Notes: generated by a model from the letters alone, not told the origin. 47,266 nt of DNA from Candidatus Eiseniibacteriota bacterium (GCA_024276995.1 JAJRWB010000060.1:1-47266); one strand, 5' to 3'; numbered from the stretch's first letter, positions 26,501 to 33,757 are shown. Numbers and translations: made by a program.

Positions 26501-27257
26501 AGATATTGTCGATCACCCGGGGGGAACCGCCGGCGATGTGAACCACGCCGGATCCGGGCGACGTGCGGCAGAATGCGAAGGTGTTGTGGGAAATGCGGGG
26601 CGAACCATTCCCGACGAAAATCCCCGCCCCCCTGGCCGCGTTCGTCTGGTTGTTCACGAAAAGGTTGTGGTCGATCCTGGGAGAGCCGAATCTCACGAAG
26701 GCACCCGCGCCGTCGGAGAGGTTCGTCACCGCCGAACGGATCATGAATCCCCTTAAGACGGTGCCGCTGTCCGGCCCCGACCACGCCCACACCGTATCGA
26801 GGGTGGTCACCGTATCGATGGTGAGCGTATCGATGCGGGCGATGGTGGAATCGTATTCGAATCGGCAACCCCTCGTATCGGGGGGCGGCAGGATATAGGT
26901 CCAGAGAGAATCGTACTGGATCGCCCGTTGATCGCCTCCGCCAATCGCCTCCGCCTGGTCCCAGCCGCCGAGGAGGACGATCCCCTTCGGGATCGAGATT
27001 CCCTCATTGTAGCTCCCGCCCGATGAAAGGAAATCCTCGAACGCCACCCCGGCGACGAGCACCGTGTCGCCGGGAACAGAGACATCGAGCGCTTTCTGAA
27101 TCGTGTTGGCCGGCGTGAGAGGAGAATCGTATTCGCCGGCCGGATCTTCGGGCACCGAGAATCTCGCATGGATCACGAAGCGGGTCGTCCCCTCGGCGAT
27201 GGCGGGGAGTGCGAGGAGCGCCGTCAGGATGAGGGCGCGGCCTGTACGGCGCTTCAT
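20592..27257 (-). CDS. Giant secreted protein: six tandem right-handed beta-helix modules plus C-terminal sorting domain
   Basis: The 2221-residue product starts at ATG 27257, behind AAAGGAG. A signal peptide (to about 22) is followed by six modules of about 240-340 residues starting near residues 27, 341, 582, 889, 1182 and 1509. Each opens with a YPY-x-TPE-x-A entry, an A-L-x-x-A-x-x-GDTV-x-VA segment, a Y-x-E-x-I-x-L-x-GV-x-L-x-GG[WYF] turn, then parallel beta-helix coils with asparagine-ladder phrases (SPRIDHNLF, SPTIRKNQF, NNIFYRNGG), and closes with a DPxFCD...YRL...GA...GC linker. Residues about 1880-2130 look Ig-like. The last 90 are the FlgD-like sorting domain (NMPNPFNPVTKI, FDVSGRLVRTI, GSGVYFYRL, RKMILIR). 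Beta-helix proteins bind or cut polysaccharide or act as adhesins. No lyase active site was recognised, so a surface adhesive or structural role is more likely. Confidence 0.88.
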   Translation of the reverse strand: MKRRTGRALILTALLALPAIAEGTTRFVIHARFSVPEDPAGEYDSPLTPANTIQKALDVSVPGDTVLVAGVAFEDFLSSGGSYNEGISIPKGIVLLGGWDQAEAIGGGDQRAIQYDSLWTYILPPPDTRGCRFEYDSTIARIDTLTIDTVTTLDTVWAWSGPDSGTVLRGFMIRSAVTNLSDGAGAFVRFGSPRIDHNLFVNNQTNAARGAGIFVGNGSPRISHNTFAFCRTSPGSGVVHIAGGSPRVIDNIFYNTGLGTAIACTDSSALSPISYNLFYLNGGRDTLGCPADTTNTFERDPVFCDVVQDDYRMFVESEFAAGASDGGGFGAWGIGCRAGVKYVSAELPGDVFPYDTPENAARTIGAALSAARPGDTVLVASAEYTENLILPAGVQLIGGYSINFAGGQVDVILPGTIVRPADPDVPIVSIASGDTTGMAFVVLTGASGPEGGVVEIDGGAARFEHISVIGNEAADSTSALLHVSGGGTASFRYSLFAENRNSIVLGCDGSGSIRADSCDFFGNDSIADGACAVSLTQTFDVVPLFCDLENGDYRLYSETSIFSAAPGGLPIGALSTGCNFVFHYVAQDAGAGIFPYETPEHATGDLAAVLDIADVADTIRVAGGTYEVNLTVDKAILIQGGWTDTTFSERDIDPGRTVLAGVVEGEPTVRLTSPSQSQSPRNGIIGCVITHADGVKGGGILVDGSARPLIEHNLVIGNTIDRSTGGDASAAGIDMRGTNGGFVIPTVRFNTIVANVVENAPEGDHSGSGVYVENASGGGKRIELSSNIIAYNTGGSGGYVDNTRSKDIFLNVGWGNIDRADTEENFLSFDRRQVDKFNIEADPDFCDTTAGVYNLSNCSPAAADTFSASGDTVAGAFSISPDCQCEYSSFLVNASSQTGSYPFSSLRTASGSVNALSPYLNAGDTVKVATGNVLFETIELVNGVKYLGGYDPGSFSNETRGDEGRSRMGGLKEFRLVHGGQGISDSTLLDGFEFTGGVADTGAVAYLEGNASPVFANSLFLRNRADSTGVIIYAADEAAPIMFDCIIYDNKHVRKEGALIHLAGGGGTFHDNTISNNQGDGRGFLIENCAPEIYNNVITFNDAGIRSVGGEGTIFDHNNVFHNGIDMEIDFTEGEGNISLEARYCNRFARNYRLFDHSPHLRAGRDGSTIGAREVGCSTPRHFVSADGSDEYPYSTPGTAARSIQDAIDVASFAGFNDPDSIDEVRVLGGVYEEDIKLPTNVRLRGGFREGFSTDDRDPEANVTELIGSGEGPVVVIDSAVVGRTPVRGTEEATILDGFDITGGDSDRGGGIRIGSGGSPVVRRNMIHDNRAVFGGGIFAESGATPVVSTNQIVRNSAETGSGIYVDTVAAPTTAIYENNTFFANEAGSDTGGVFHTDGALVWFQENVVTYSVRGKAYSTRNEEPANINHNLFYGNPGGDSLDPAETSVSTSDLFQIVSNPEYCDTAAGDLSVLYDRQAIRDSVSVLQDSCATRWWGAKGAGCTREGHRFLVRQSGSNDKPIYPYVCKENAANMIGDAAARVSAGDTIEVATNRFQNGVRLTHKVNMRFTKPVVIRGGWDLDFSFAAPDPDSTNLFTVVEPLLEGPIVVIEQDSAATEKNDPIIDSNTVIEGLIFQNGNSHLENGGAIQVKGGASPTIRKNQFLDNRTENWGGAISIEGAKSPRIYENYFDGNRAGLGGAIYLFRTEDPVIRGNVISRNDATTYGGIRMEEITGGSVDNNIFYRNGGGGLSLSEPTDTVVIANNSITSNGGYGLSLFPAFDGINLPLLEANDVWDNGGGNYLNLEPGDGDLSVPPQYCSVEPENDVNSAGLWAAGADFFRYQECSPLLASGRDVASDLDAVIGIARSSEPVCPDTTVPGLTIGFLLHSTMGGVANLFVVPDEALRRDSISLTLTYGDRVDTTTGPADSTQIPPSDSVAFRTVSLPLRKIGGNPVTYTTDNVVIESSDSLILTSRAVDLCGLVGYGERIFSAERFKTGIGGALRSTDGRFVLDVPSGAFRKSGVVLMEMLPEGKRAKGDSEDPAVTGACRVNTEQIDPSRSLLLSVDVSRLGPSRAELNHLSIYSLIDGDWVLVESRVDPALERVNAEIPGSGTYQVRSSEGVVSRDLVPARLVLYPNMPNPFNPVTKIIFDLPARRAVDLEVFDVSGRLVRTIHRGDLPAGRHAFDWNGTDDRERPVGSGVYFYRLKAGDRSQTRKMILIR

Positions 27258-27335
27258 GTGAAATGAGCTCCTTTCCGGACGAAAGGGCGACCCCCAATAC
27301 GCGGGGAACACCCCGACAACTCGTTGCGATCGGCT

Positions 27336-27364
27336 ACTATAGCAACCGCTCGTTCCACTGTCAA
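27336..27364 (-). promoter_or_regulatory. Strong sigma-70 promoter for the beta-helix gene
   Basis: On the minus strand a perfect TTGACA (27364-27359), 17 nt, TATAGT (27341-27336). Initiation near 27329 gives a leader of about 70 nt. Confidence 0.8.
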
Positions 27365-27461
27365 TTCGGCCGGAATCGCTTCCGGCGCGCGATCCCGACG
27401 CCCGCCGCGGTCGAAGGGGGTCGGGCGGCCGGGAGAAAGAGGCGGCGGCACAGCCCCGTGG

Positions 27462-28628
27462 TTACTGAATCACGAGGAATTTTCCAACATGCTCCCCACC
27501 GGAGGGGGCGAGAGACTTCACATAATAGAGATAGACCCCGCTGACCACGAGATTCCCCTCGCCGTTCCTCAGATCCCAGGAGGAACTGCCCCCCCCCTGA
27601 TTATCGTGATGCTCCCATCGGCGAACGAGATCACCGCCCACCGTGTAGACCCGGATCTCCGCCTGCGGGGGGAGGTGGGTGAACTGGAGTCTTCTCGGAC
27701 CGCTCGCTTCCCACGCAGCCCTCCGCTTGTATGGATTCGGCACCACGAGAATCCTGCTCAGATCTTCCGTCCCGTTACTCCTCGGTATCACATCTCCGGT
27801 GAGAACCGAATCGACTTCGTCCTTCCCGGTAAGGGTGTCGTAGGCGACGACGAAATAATTGTAGGGGAAGTCGTTGTGAACCCCCTCCACATCCAGGTAC
27901 TGGATCGGATCGTTGGTGAGGAATGGGACGTCGGCGGAATCGCAATAGCTGAAATCACGGAGAATCTCGAAGTTCGAGGGGTTCGCGATGTTGGCGCGAT
28001 AGACCCGGTACCCATCGATCCTCCGGTAGAGCAGGCTGACCACACCGACGGAATCGCTCGCCGCCGGGACGAAACCGTTGATCGTCCGGACCGTGTCGGG
28101 GCGCTCCTCGACGATCCACGTCGTATCGATCACCGTGGCGCCGTCCACCACCGTCGTGTCGAGAGTCATCCCCGTGGTATCCAGGCGGACCCCGATCTCG
28201 ACGACCGTGTCGGCCACCACGCGGACCTCGAGACCGAGCCGGAAGTCGACCCAATCGCCGGGGGCGCAGAAAACGAGTTCCTCCTCCCCCAGATCGGACG
28301 ACGAGACCCGCTCTCCCTCGCCGGCGCCGTGAGGAATGTAATCCCACGCCATGGTTACACGACGGGAGATGGCGTTCACGGTGAACTGATCCCGGATCAC
28401 CAGTTCCGGCGTCGAGAGGGGGTTGAATTCCTCGATACTCCCCTCGCTGAACGTAAGCAGGATGCCGTGGGGAAGAGAGATCTGATCGATTCCCGGCCTG
28501 AAATCGGCGGGAATGGAAAAATCGACGCTGTCGGTCTCCTCGAACCACTTCATATCGATCGGCGCGCCCGACGCCGTCCCGTCGGCGTAAAGAGTGTCGC
28601 TTCCTCTCGCCACGATGCGAATCGACAC
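27462..28628 (-). CDS. Secreted protein, C-terminal part of a gene split by a one-base frameshift
   Basis: This open frame (388 residues if started at GTG 28628) is the continuation of the gene that begins at 29095. Upstream of 28628 the same frame reads sensibly (GSSDPILSGAPDICSNVS) back to the C7/G7 run at 28674-28680, where it joins the 28655-29095 frame if one G is added. No ribosome site precedes GTG 28628. The part contains beta-rich, Asp/Thr/Val-rich stretches (RLDTTGMTLDTTVV), a fibronectin-like YRRIDGYRVYRANIANP strand set, and a C-terminal FlgD-like fold variant (VVPNPYKRRAAW, EIRVYTVGGDLVRRWEH, SSSWDLRNGEGNLVVSGVYLYYV). It is the last gene of the operon starting at 33659. Function unknown; probably a surface-exposed protein. 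Confidence 0.7.
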   Translation of the reverse strand: MSIRIVARGSDTLYADGTASGAPIDMKWFEETDSVDFSIPADFRPGIDQISLPHGILLTFSEGSIEEFNPLSTPELVIRDQFTVNAISRRVTMAWDYIPHGAGEGERVSSSDLGEEELVFCAPGDWVDFRLGLEVRVVADTVVEIGVRLDTTGMTLDTTVVDGATVIDTTWIVEERPDTVRTINGFVPAASDSVGVVSLLYRRIDGYRVYRANIANPSNFEILRDFSYCDSADVPFLTNDPIQYLDVEGVHNDFPYNYFVVAYDTLTGKDEVDSVLTGDVIPRSNGTEDLSRILVVPNPYKRRAAWEASGPRRLQFTHLPPQAEIRVYTVGGDLVRRWEHHDNQGGGSSSWDLRNGEGNLVVSGVYLYYVKSLAPSGGEHVGKFLVIQ

Positions 28629-28654
28629 GTTCGAACAGATGTCGGGCGCACCGC

Positions 28655-29095
28655 TCAGGATCGGATCCGAGCTCCCCCCCAGTAGTTCGGGGAGACGGGG
28701 TCGTCACGATCGATGGTCGGCTCGCCGACAAACGGTCCCGTGAATTCCGGCACCTCCTTCACGGAGCGGAACTTCATGTCGAGATCGCAAAAACCATCAT
28801 AGTCGCCTCTGAACTCGAAGTGGGCCGTGCCGCCCCAGTTCGTATCGATAAGGGCGAGAGAACTGATGATCGACGGGTCGGGCTGATCCCACTCGAGCAG
28901 CATCGCCCCGGCCATCGGCGTCGCCTTCACGGTGATCGGCGGACACTCGACCGTCTGGGCGCGAAGAACCGGGGGGACGATCGCCTGCAAGACGAAGAAC
29001 GCCCATACGAGGGCACCCCTCCGCCATCCCGCGGCGCCACACGCGCCCCGGCGACCTCCGCCCTCCCGAGGGAGGTGGAATACCGGATCCATCAT
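28655..29095 (-). CDS. Secreted protein, N-terminal part of the frameshifted gene
   Basis: From ATG 29095 (AAGGGAG upstream) the frame gives 146 residues. It has a signal peptide with core GALVWAFFVLQAIVPPVL and likely cleavage after RAQ, then a beta-sandwich-like start (TVECPPITVKATPMAGAMLL). It reads YDGFCDLDMKFRSVKEVPEF and SPNYWGG and then, past the G7 run, a short non-homologous ARIRS before TGA 28655. With eight G the reading continues as YWGGSSDPILSGAPDI into the downstream frame. The whole gene would be 27462-29095, about 544 residues. Because both halves keep coding character, the lesion is recent, a sequencing error, or a slippage site. Confidence 0.7.
   Translation of the reverse strand: MMDPVFHLPREGGGRRGACGAAGWRRGALVWAFFVLQAIVPPVLRAQTVECPPITVKATPMAGAMLLEWDQPDPSIISSLALIDTNWGGTAHFEFRGDYDGFCDLDMKFRSVKEVPEFTGPFVGEPTIDRDDPVSPNYWGGARIRS
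28674..28680 (-). other. Homopolymer frameshift site (C7 on plus, G7 on minus strand)
   Basis: In the upstream frame the codons are TGG GGG GGA, which contain G GGG GGA, a legal X XXY YYZ slippery heptamer. A -1 ribosomal shift, RNA-polymerase slippage adding one G, or one extra genomic G would each fuse the two frames. A miscounted homopolymer in the assembly is the simplest explanation. Confidence 0.75.
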
Positions 29096-29122
29096 CGAAT
29101 CTACTCCCTTTCCGGCACGGGC

Positions 29123-29149
29123 GGGCGACCGGATCCCGCCCGGTCGCCC
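29123..29149. other. Strong intergenic hairpin between the two interrupted genes
   Basis: GGGCGACCGG (29123-29132), a 7-nt loop, then its exact complement (29140-29149) form a perfect 10-bp GC-rich stem just upstream of the ribosome site for ATG 29095. No T-run follows on the minus strand. A processing, stability or partial-termination role is possible. Confidence 0.4.
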
Positions 29150-29170
29150 CCCCCGCGGGGCTGAGCGCAT

Positions 29171-29434
29171 CTACTGGAATGCTTCTCCGAACAGGTTCAC
29201 GAGTATCGCTTCAACCAACTTCCGGCTCCTCTCCGGATCGAAATAGTACAGCGGCATGCCGAGATAGACCACATTTCCCCGCTTTCCATCGGATGGGATG
29301 TAGAGGCCCACCGGATTCGACGGGTCGTCGCAGGGATCCGGGTCGCCCGGCTGCAACGGGTACGGATTGGCGACCCTGCAGTACTGGTAGATCGGAACGA
29401 TGTTCCTGTCGCTCCGGTACGAGTATCTCTCGCA
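29171..29434 (-). pseudogene. C-terminal remnant of the 29435-31243 lipoprotein, separated by an in-frame TAA
   Basis: Directly after TAA 29437-29435 the same frame stays open for 87 residues to a stop at 29171. It reads CERYSYRSDRNIVPIYQYC, then GLYIPSDGKRGNVVYLGMPLYYFD, and RKLVEAILVNLFGEAFQ. The last strand-helix unit (GNVVYLGMPLYYFD...LVEAIL) is what normally closes the GATase-like domain seen before the stop, so this is the natural end of that protein. It has no ribosome site of its own. TAA is not a known selenocysteine or pyrrolysine codon. The likely causes are a nonsense mutation or a base error. Confidence 0.75.
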
Positions 29435-31243
29435 TTAGCCGAGGCCGTCACCGGCCGAAAGGAACCGGGAGCGGGTGCTGTCCACCAGAAGATCGGGCAA
29501 CCCCGGCAGGAGGGACTTGGCGCTCCAGAGAAAATCCTCGCTGTTGTTCAGCCATGTCGTTTCGACACCGCAGTATTCATAGAGCGGATGGGGGATCGAG
29601 TCGGCGACGATCGCGTTGTACCAGATCATATGGCTTCCGCACGAGATCGGCTGGCTCGACACCTGGCACGGATCGGGTATGGGAACGAACCCGGTGTCGA
29701 TGTAATTGTTGTCGGGAAGGAAGTTCCACGACGGACGAAAACCGAGTAACAGGAGGTTTCCGCCGGCATCGACGTACGACCAGATCGGGTCATTGCTCGA
29801 GGCGTGAAGCTGCTGTATGTAGGGCCACGTGTCCCCCTCGAAGTCGTCGGTGGTGAGAATCAGCGTCGAAGCGGCGCTCATCCGCCGGATCGGCGGATCG
29901 ACGACGTTGCGATCCTTCCCCGGGTTGAACTGGTCGATCAGATCGAAGCTGGCGAGGAGCGTATCCGCCCAGAAATCGAGGAATTCATCGGGCCCCGGGT
30001 AGAAATCCGGCTCGGTGCTCACGTAGAAATCGTTCCAATGGAGGACGGTGCTCAGATCGGGATCGGGGCCGGCGAACACCTCGAACGGGAATTCGCCCAG
30101 AATCTCGAGTCCCGCATCGTCCTGCACCTTGGCGAAAAAGGAGTGCCTTCCCCTCGTGGCGTTCAGCCCCCCCGAGACCGGGAACCGGGTATCATTGATG
30201 TCCCATGGATCCCAGCGGAAATCGTCGTACGCATGGGTGTAACCCTGCACTCTCCCGCCGTACGCCCTCAGATCGGCGCCCCACGAGAAGATCAGGTCGG
30301 TCCCCTCGAACACCTCGCCCACTTCCGGGGCCGCGCCACCCGAGAAACGAATGCCCATCACGTTCGAGCGGATCATGATCGAGCCGGTCGACTTGTTCAA
30401 AACCCCCCACTCGACAAAGTTCACCCCTTCGCTCGGCACCTGCTCCACCGCGCCCGCCTCGTCGATGGAACGAACGAAGAAGAAATGGCGCTTCCCCCGG
30501 ATATCTCCGTTCGTCGGCTGAAGGTTCCGCAGAACCACGAAGGTCGTCTCGGCGCCCACGCGAGTCCAGTCGAGGCTGTTCCAGAGCTCCCGCGTGACGC
30601 CGCCCCCCCCCTCGCCGTTGGGCACGTAGCCGAACTCGTCGCGGAGCCGGCCGCTCAACGTATGGAAATACTCATAGCCCACCACGGCGTTGTTCGGACT
30701 GTCGGGGTCGCTCCCCTCCCACTCGAAACGCACCGCCTCGCCCGTGCCGTTCGTCAGCCCGATCGGCCCTCCGGTCAAACGGGTCACGGGCGCCACGGTG
30801 ACCGAATTGAATGTGATATGGGTGGGCGACGGATCGAGCGCGCCCCGGTCGTCGATGGAGCGGACGAAGAAGGTGTGGAACCGGAAGAAGCTCTCGCTGA
30901 TCTCTTCGTTCCCCGAGGTCGATTGCAGCGTGTCGTACGTGCAGCACGAATCGGCGTTGACGATGAAGGTGGAATCGGTCTTCTCCACCTTCACCCAGTC
31001 GGTCGTATCGTCCCAGGCGAACTCGTATGCCACCACTTCGCCGTCCGAATCCTCGCCGAACCATTTCAGATCGACGAGATAGCTCGACTTGGTGAACGGG
31101 CGGGGGCCTCCGGAAATAATCGTGCGGGGGGGGATGTTGGTATCGGGTGACGAAAGGTCGGTGTTATCGCAGCCCGCGGCGAGGAACAGCGCCGTCACGA
31201 TCGTGACGAATACCGCCGCCGGGATCAAACGTATCTGTTTCAT
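29435..31243 (-). CDS. Lipoprotein with Ig/fibronectin-like and GATase-like domains, truncated by a premature TAA
   Basis: The 602-residue product has a signal peptide with lipobox FLAAGC (C25). Three Ig/FnIII-like repeats share a W-x-G-x-D-x-DG or FFVRSIDxxGA pattern: VDLKWFGEDSDGEVVAYEFAW, FHTFFVRSIDDRGALDPSP, RFEWEGSDPDSPNNAVVGYE, FFFVRSIDEAGAVEQVPSEG. From about residue 420 follows a Rossmann/GATase-like domain (TLILTTDDFEGDTWPYIQQL, WSYVDAGGNLLLLGFRPSW) that breaks off at SAGDGLG and resumes after the stop (29171-29434). It shares the double YVDAGGNL / YIDAGGANF style with the 37009-40452 protein. It is second in the operon, 19 nt after the LVIVD gene. Ligand and function are unknown. 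Confidence 0.8.
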   Translation of the reverse strand: MKQIRLIPAAVFVTIVTALFLAAGCDNTDLSSPDTNIPPRTIISGGPRPFTKSSYLVDLKWFGEDSDGEVVAYEFAWDDTTDWVKVEKTDSTFIVNADSCCTYDTLQSTSGNEEISESFFRFHTFFVRSIDDRGALDPSPTHITFNSVTVAPVTRLTGGPIGLTNGTGEAVRFEWEGSDPDSPNNAVVGYEYFHTLSGRLRDEFGYVPNGEGGGGVTRELWNSLDWTRVGAETTFVVLRNLQPTNGDIRGKRHFFFVRSIDEAGAVEQVPSEGVNFVEWGVLNKSTGSIMIRSNVMGIRFSGGAAPEVGEVFEGTDLIFSWGADLRAYGGRVQGYTHAYDDFRWDPWDINDTRFPVSGGLNATRGRHSFFAKVQDDAGLEILGEFPFEVFAGPDPDLSTVLHWNDFYVSTEPDFYPGPDEFLDFWADTLLASFDLIDQFNPGKDRNVVDPPIRRMSAASTLILTTDDFEGDTWPYIQQLHASSNDPIWSYVDAGGNLLLLGFRPSWNFLPDNNYIDTGFVPIPDPCQVSSQPISCGSHMIWYNAIVADSIPHPLYEYCGVETTWLNNSEDFLWSAKSLLPGLPDLLVDSTRSRFLSAGDGLG

Positions 31244-31262
31244 TTCAGAAGTTACCCCACGA

Positions 31263-33659
31263 TCAAGACGTGACGAAGAATGTCACGGTCCTTGTCTCTC
31301 CCGGCGTCCCGGAGCCCCCCCGGTCGAGGGGAGTCACTGTGAATTCGAAGATCCCTCTCGATCCGAGCAGATCGAGTTCGAGGCCGTAGCGGACGCCCTC
31401 GCCGTTGAGGCCGGACTCGGCGGGCACCGCTTCACCGATGGCCACCCGATTTCTCCCCGCGTCGGTGATCAGTTCGAGCTTGTAATCGAGGAGCACGAGA
31501 TTGGGCGGTCCGTCCGGATCGCGAACGTCCATCTCGATGACGATGATCTCCTGCGTCCTGCCGAGATCCTCGCCCGGCTGGGGTGTCACGATGTCGACGC
31601 TGGGAGCGAAGTTCACCTTGAACTCGAATTTCCCGCCGTTTCCCTCGCGACGGCCGAAGGAATCGATCCCGCCGATTTCAAGGACATAGGGAGCACCCGG
31701 CGGGCTCGGGGGAAGGGGACCCGCCTGTCCGGTGAAGACGTGGCGCGACTCGATGCTGTCGGGCGAGAAGAAGCCCGCACCCTTCACCCTCCAGAACGAC
31801 CCGATCACGGAATCCCTCAATGCGGGATCGGGAAGCTCGGCGTCGAGATCGGTGATCGACCATTTGAAGTAGATCGTGCTCGAGTCCTCGATCCGCACCC
31901 CCTGCTGGCCTGTGATATCGATAAAATCCGCTCCGGGAATGTTGGGGTCATACCAGATCGAATCGATTGTCGTTTCGGGGTCGAAATTTACCGTGAAATG
32001 CCGTCTCGCGGAGGCGTCCCCGGCGCTCCAAAGTCCTGTTTCATCCCGGGTGTCGACGGTGAACGTGTAGGTTTCGAACGGATCCAGGTTGTCATACACC
32101 ACCGAGACCGCGTCGGGTCCCACTTCGATGGGAGCCTGGTTCACTTCGGAAAGCTTGTATCGGTACCCGGTCACTTTCCCTCCCAAGGAGATCCCTTCCC
32201 AGCAGAACTTGACGGATGAATAGGCGAGGAGTGTCTCGCGCTCCGCCGGGCTCCGGAGGGTGTCGAACACGCCTCCTCCCAGGGGAATCAGTTCGGCGCA
32301 GAACCGGAGACGCGAATGAACGATCATCGACACGTCCCGGGGAGAGGAGATGTCGACGAGAACGATCCCCCTATCGTTGTTGCCGAGGAAAAGAGAGTCC
32401 CCCGAAAGGGCCAATCCGGTGACATCACCGGAAAAATCGAGCTGCGACGCTTCGACCGGAAGCGACGGATCGGATATGTCGATCGAGACGAGACCGTTCT
32501 CGCCGTCGGCGAGGTACGCGTACTCCCCGGCGACATCGACGGCGAGAGCGCTCCCCCCCGTCTCGAGTTCGCCCAGGCCGGAGAGGGACCCATCGGCGGC
32601 CACCGAGGCGATGCGCAACCCGTCGTCGGCGGCGGCCACCAGGAGGAGATCGTCGACGATCCGGATATCTCTCGGATGGCGGATCTGGAAGAGGGAATCA
32701 TGGGACACGGGGATGAGCTTGAGATCGTCGGAATCGGGGTCGAATATAATGGAAAGAACGCCTAGGCTCTCCACGCCAGCGTATACGTATTCCCCGTCCA
32801 CGGCGACGGAAACGAAGGTTGGTCGCGAGGCGGGCCTGTACCGGGCGAAAAACGCCGGCGCCGTCGGATCGGTGATGTCGAGAACAAGAAGACCGTTCGT
32901 GGCGTCTGCGGCGAAAAGGTAGTTGTCCCATAGCGCGAGCGTCCGGGTCAGCCGCCCGCTCGTCTCGAAGGAACCGACCACCTCGGAATTGACCGGATCG
33001 CGCACATCGAGCACGGTGATTCCCTGCAACCCGTCGGCGAGAAAAGCGTAACCGTCCCGGATCGCCAGATCGGTGACGTCTCCTCCGGTGAAAACCGTTC
33101 TCTCCCTCGTGATATTCTCCACATCCGAAACATCGTAGATATCGAGTCCGTTTTCCCCCCCGGCGACGAAAAGCTTGTCGCCCTCCTTCGCCATGGCGAG
33201 CGCCACCTCACTGAGGAGGAGCGCCCTCGGCTCGACGGTGGAAAAAGCGGTGAAGTCGAGACTCGCGGGGGTGCGGTCTTCTTTCCCCTCGTTGTCGATC
33301 GCCCGTATGAAGAAAAGATGATCGGCCACTTGGCTCTGGTCTTCGTCGGTGGCGGTGGGAAAGACGAACTCCGAATCCGTTTTCGACGTGAAGAGCCACT
33401 CGGCGTCCCGCCGGGTCGTATCCCCCAAGGAGTATTCGAATCCGCGGATCAGGCCGTCGTCGTCGAATCCCTTCCAGAAGAGGTGCACCCTGTAGAAGGT
33501 CTTCTCCTCCTCGGACGGGCCGACGGTGATCACCGTTTCGGGCGCCTTGTTCTTATCCGGTTCGGGAGCGACCGTTTGTTCGCACCCGATATAGACGAGA
33601 ATTCCCGTCACCAGGACGAGCAGAAAAAGAGCAAAATCGGCCAGGCGTTTTCGGGTCAT
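31263..33659 (-). CDS. LVIVD-repeat beta-propeller lipoprotein with flanking Ig-like domains
   Basis: The 798-residue product has a signal peptide with lipobox VYIGC (C26). An N-terminal Ig-like domain (VHLFWKGFDDDGLIRGFEYSL, LFFIRAIDNEGKEDRTPASL) is kin to the repeats in the next gene. Residues about 150-455 form LVIVD-type blades repeating A-[YF]-L-A-DG-x-x-G-[IL]-x-x-[IVL]-D-[IV]-x-[DS]-P: LFVAGGENGLDIYDVSDVEN, AFLADGLQGITVLDVRDP, LFAADATNGLLVLDITDP, AYLADGENGLVSIDISDP, LFLGNNDRGIVLVDISSP. Further beta-sandwich domains follow (KFCWEGISLGGKVTGYRYKL, YTFTVDTRDETGLWS). LVIVD proteins are surface or periplasmic, with unclear ligands. It heads the four-gene operon behind the promoter at 33728-33757. 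Confidence 0.85.
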   Translation of the reverse strand: MTRKRLADFALFLLVLVTGILVYIGCEQTVAPEPDKNKAPETVITVGPSEEEKTFYRVHLFWKGFDDDGLIRGFEYSLGDTTRRDAEWLFTSKTDSEFVFPTATDEDQSQVADHLFFIRAIDNEGKEDRTPASLDFTAFSTVEPRALLLSEVALAMAKEGDKLFVAGGENGLDIYDVSDVENITRERTVFTGGDVTDLAIRDGYAFLADGLQGITVLDVRDPVNSEVVGSFETSGRLTRTLALWDNYLFAADATNGLLVLDITDPTAPAFFARYRPASRPTFVSVAVDGEYVYAGVESLGVLSIIFDPDSDDLKLIPVSHDSLFQIRHPRDIRIVDDLLLVAAADDGLRIASVAADGSLSGLGELETGGSALAVDVAGEYAYLADGENGLVSIDISDPSLPVEASQLDFSGDVTGLALSGDSLFLGNNDRGIVLVDISSPRDVSMIVHSRLRFCAELIPLGGGVFDTLRSPAERETLLAYSSVKFCWEGISLGGKVTGYRYKLSEVNQAPIEVGPDAVSVVYDNLDPFETYTFTVDTRDETGLWSAGDASARRHFTVNFDPETTIDSIWYDPNIPGADFIDITGQQGVRIEDSSTIYFKWSITDLDAELPDPALRDSVIGSFWRVKGAGFFSPDSIESRHVFTGQAGPLPPSPPGAPYVLEIGGIDSFGRREGNGGKFEFKVNFAPSVDIVTPQPGEDLGRTQEIIVIEMDVRDPDGPPNLVLLDYKLELITDAGRNRVAIGEAVPAESGLNGEGVRYGLELDLLGSRGIFEFTVTPLDRGGSGTPGETRTVTFFVTS

Positions 33660-33727
33660 TTCCTTCCAGGTCCGCCTTTATAACGAATGGAAAAGTATCA
33701 GGTTACGGTTTTGCCAAACGCTGCGCG

Positions 33728-33757
33728 ACTATACCAAAGGGTTTTCCTTCGTGTCAA
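33728..33757 (-). promoter_or_regulatory. Strong sigma-70 promoter for the lipoprotein operon
   Basis: On the minus strand TTGACA (33757-33752), 18 nt, TATAGT (33733-33728). Initiation near 33721 leaves about 60 nt of leader. Confidence 0.8.

Noticed and set aside
29435-29437. Recoding of the TAA as selenocysteine or pyrrolysine
   Set aside because: Those use TGA and TAG. Neither codon is present and no such insertion structure was noticed.
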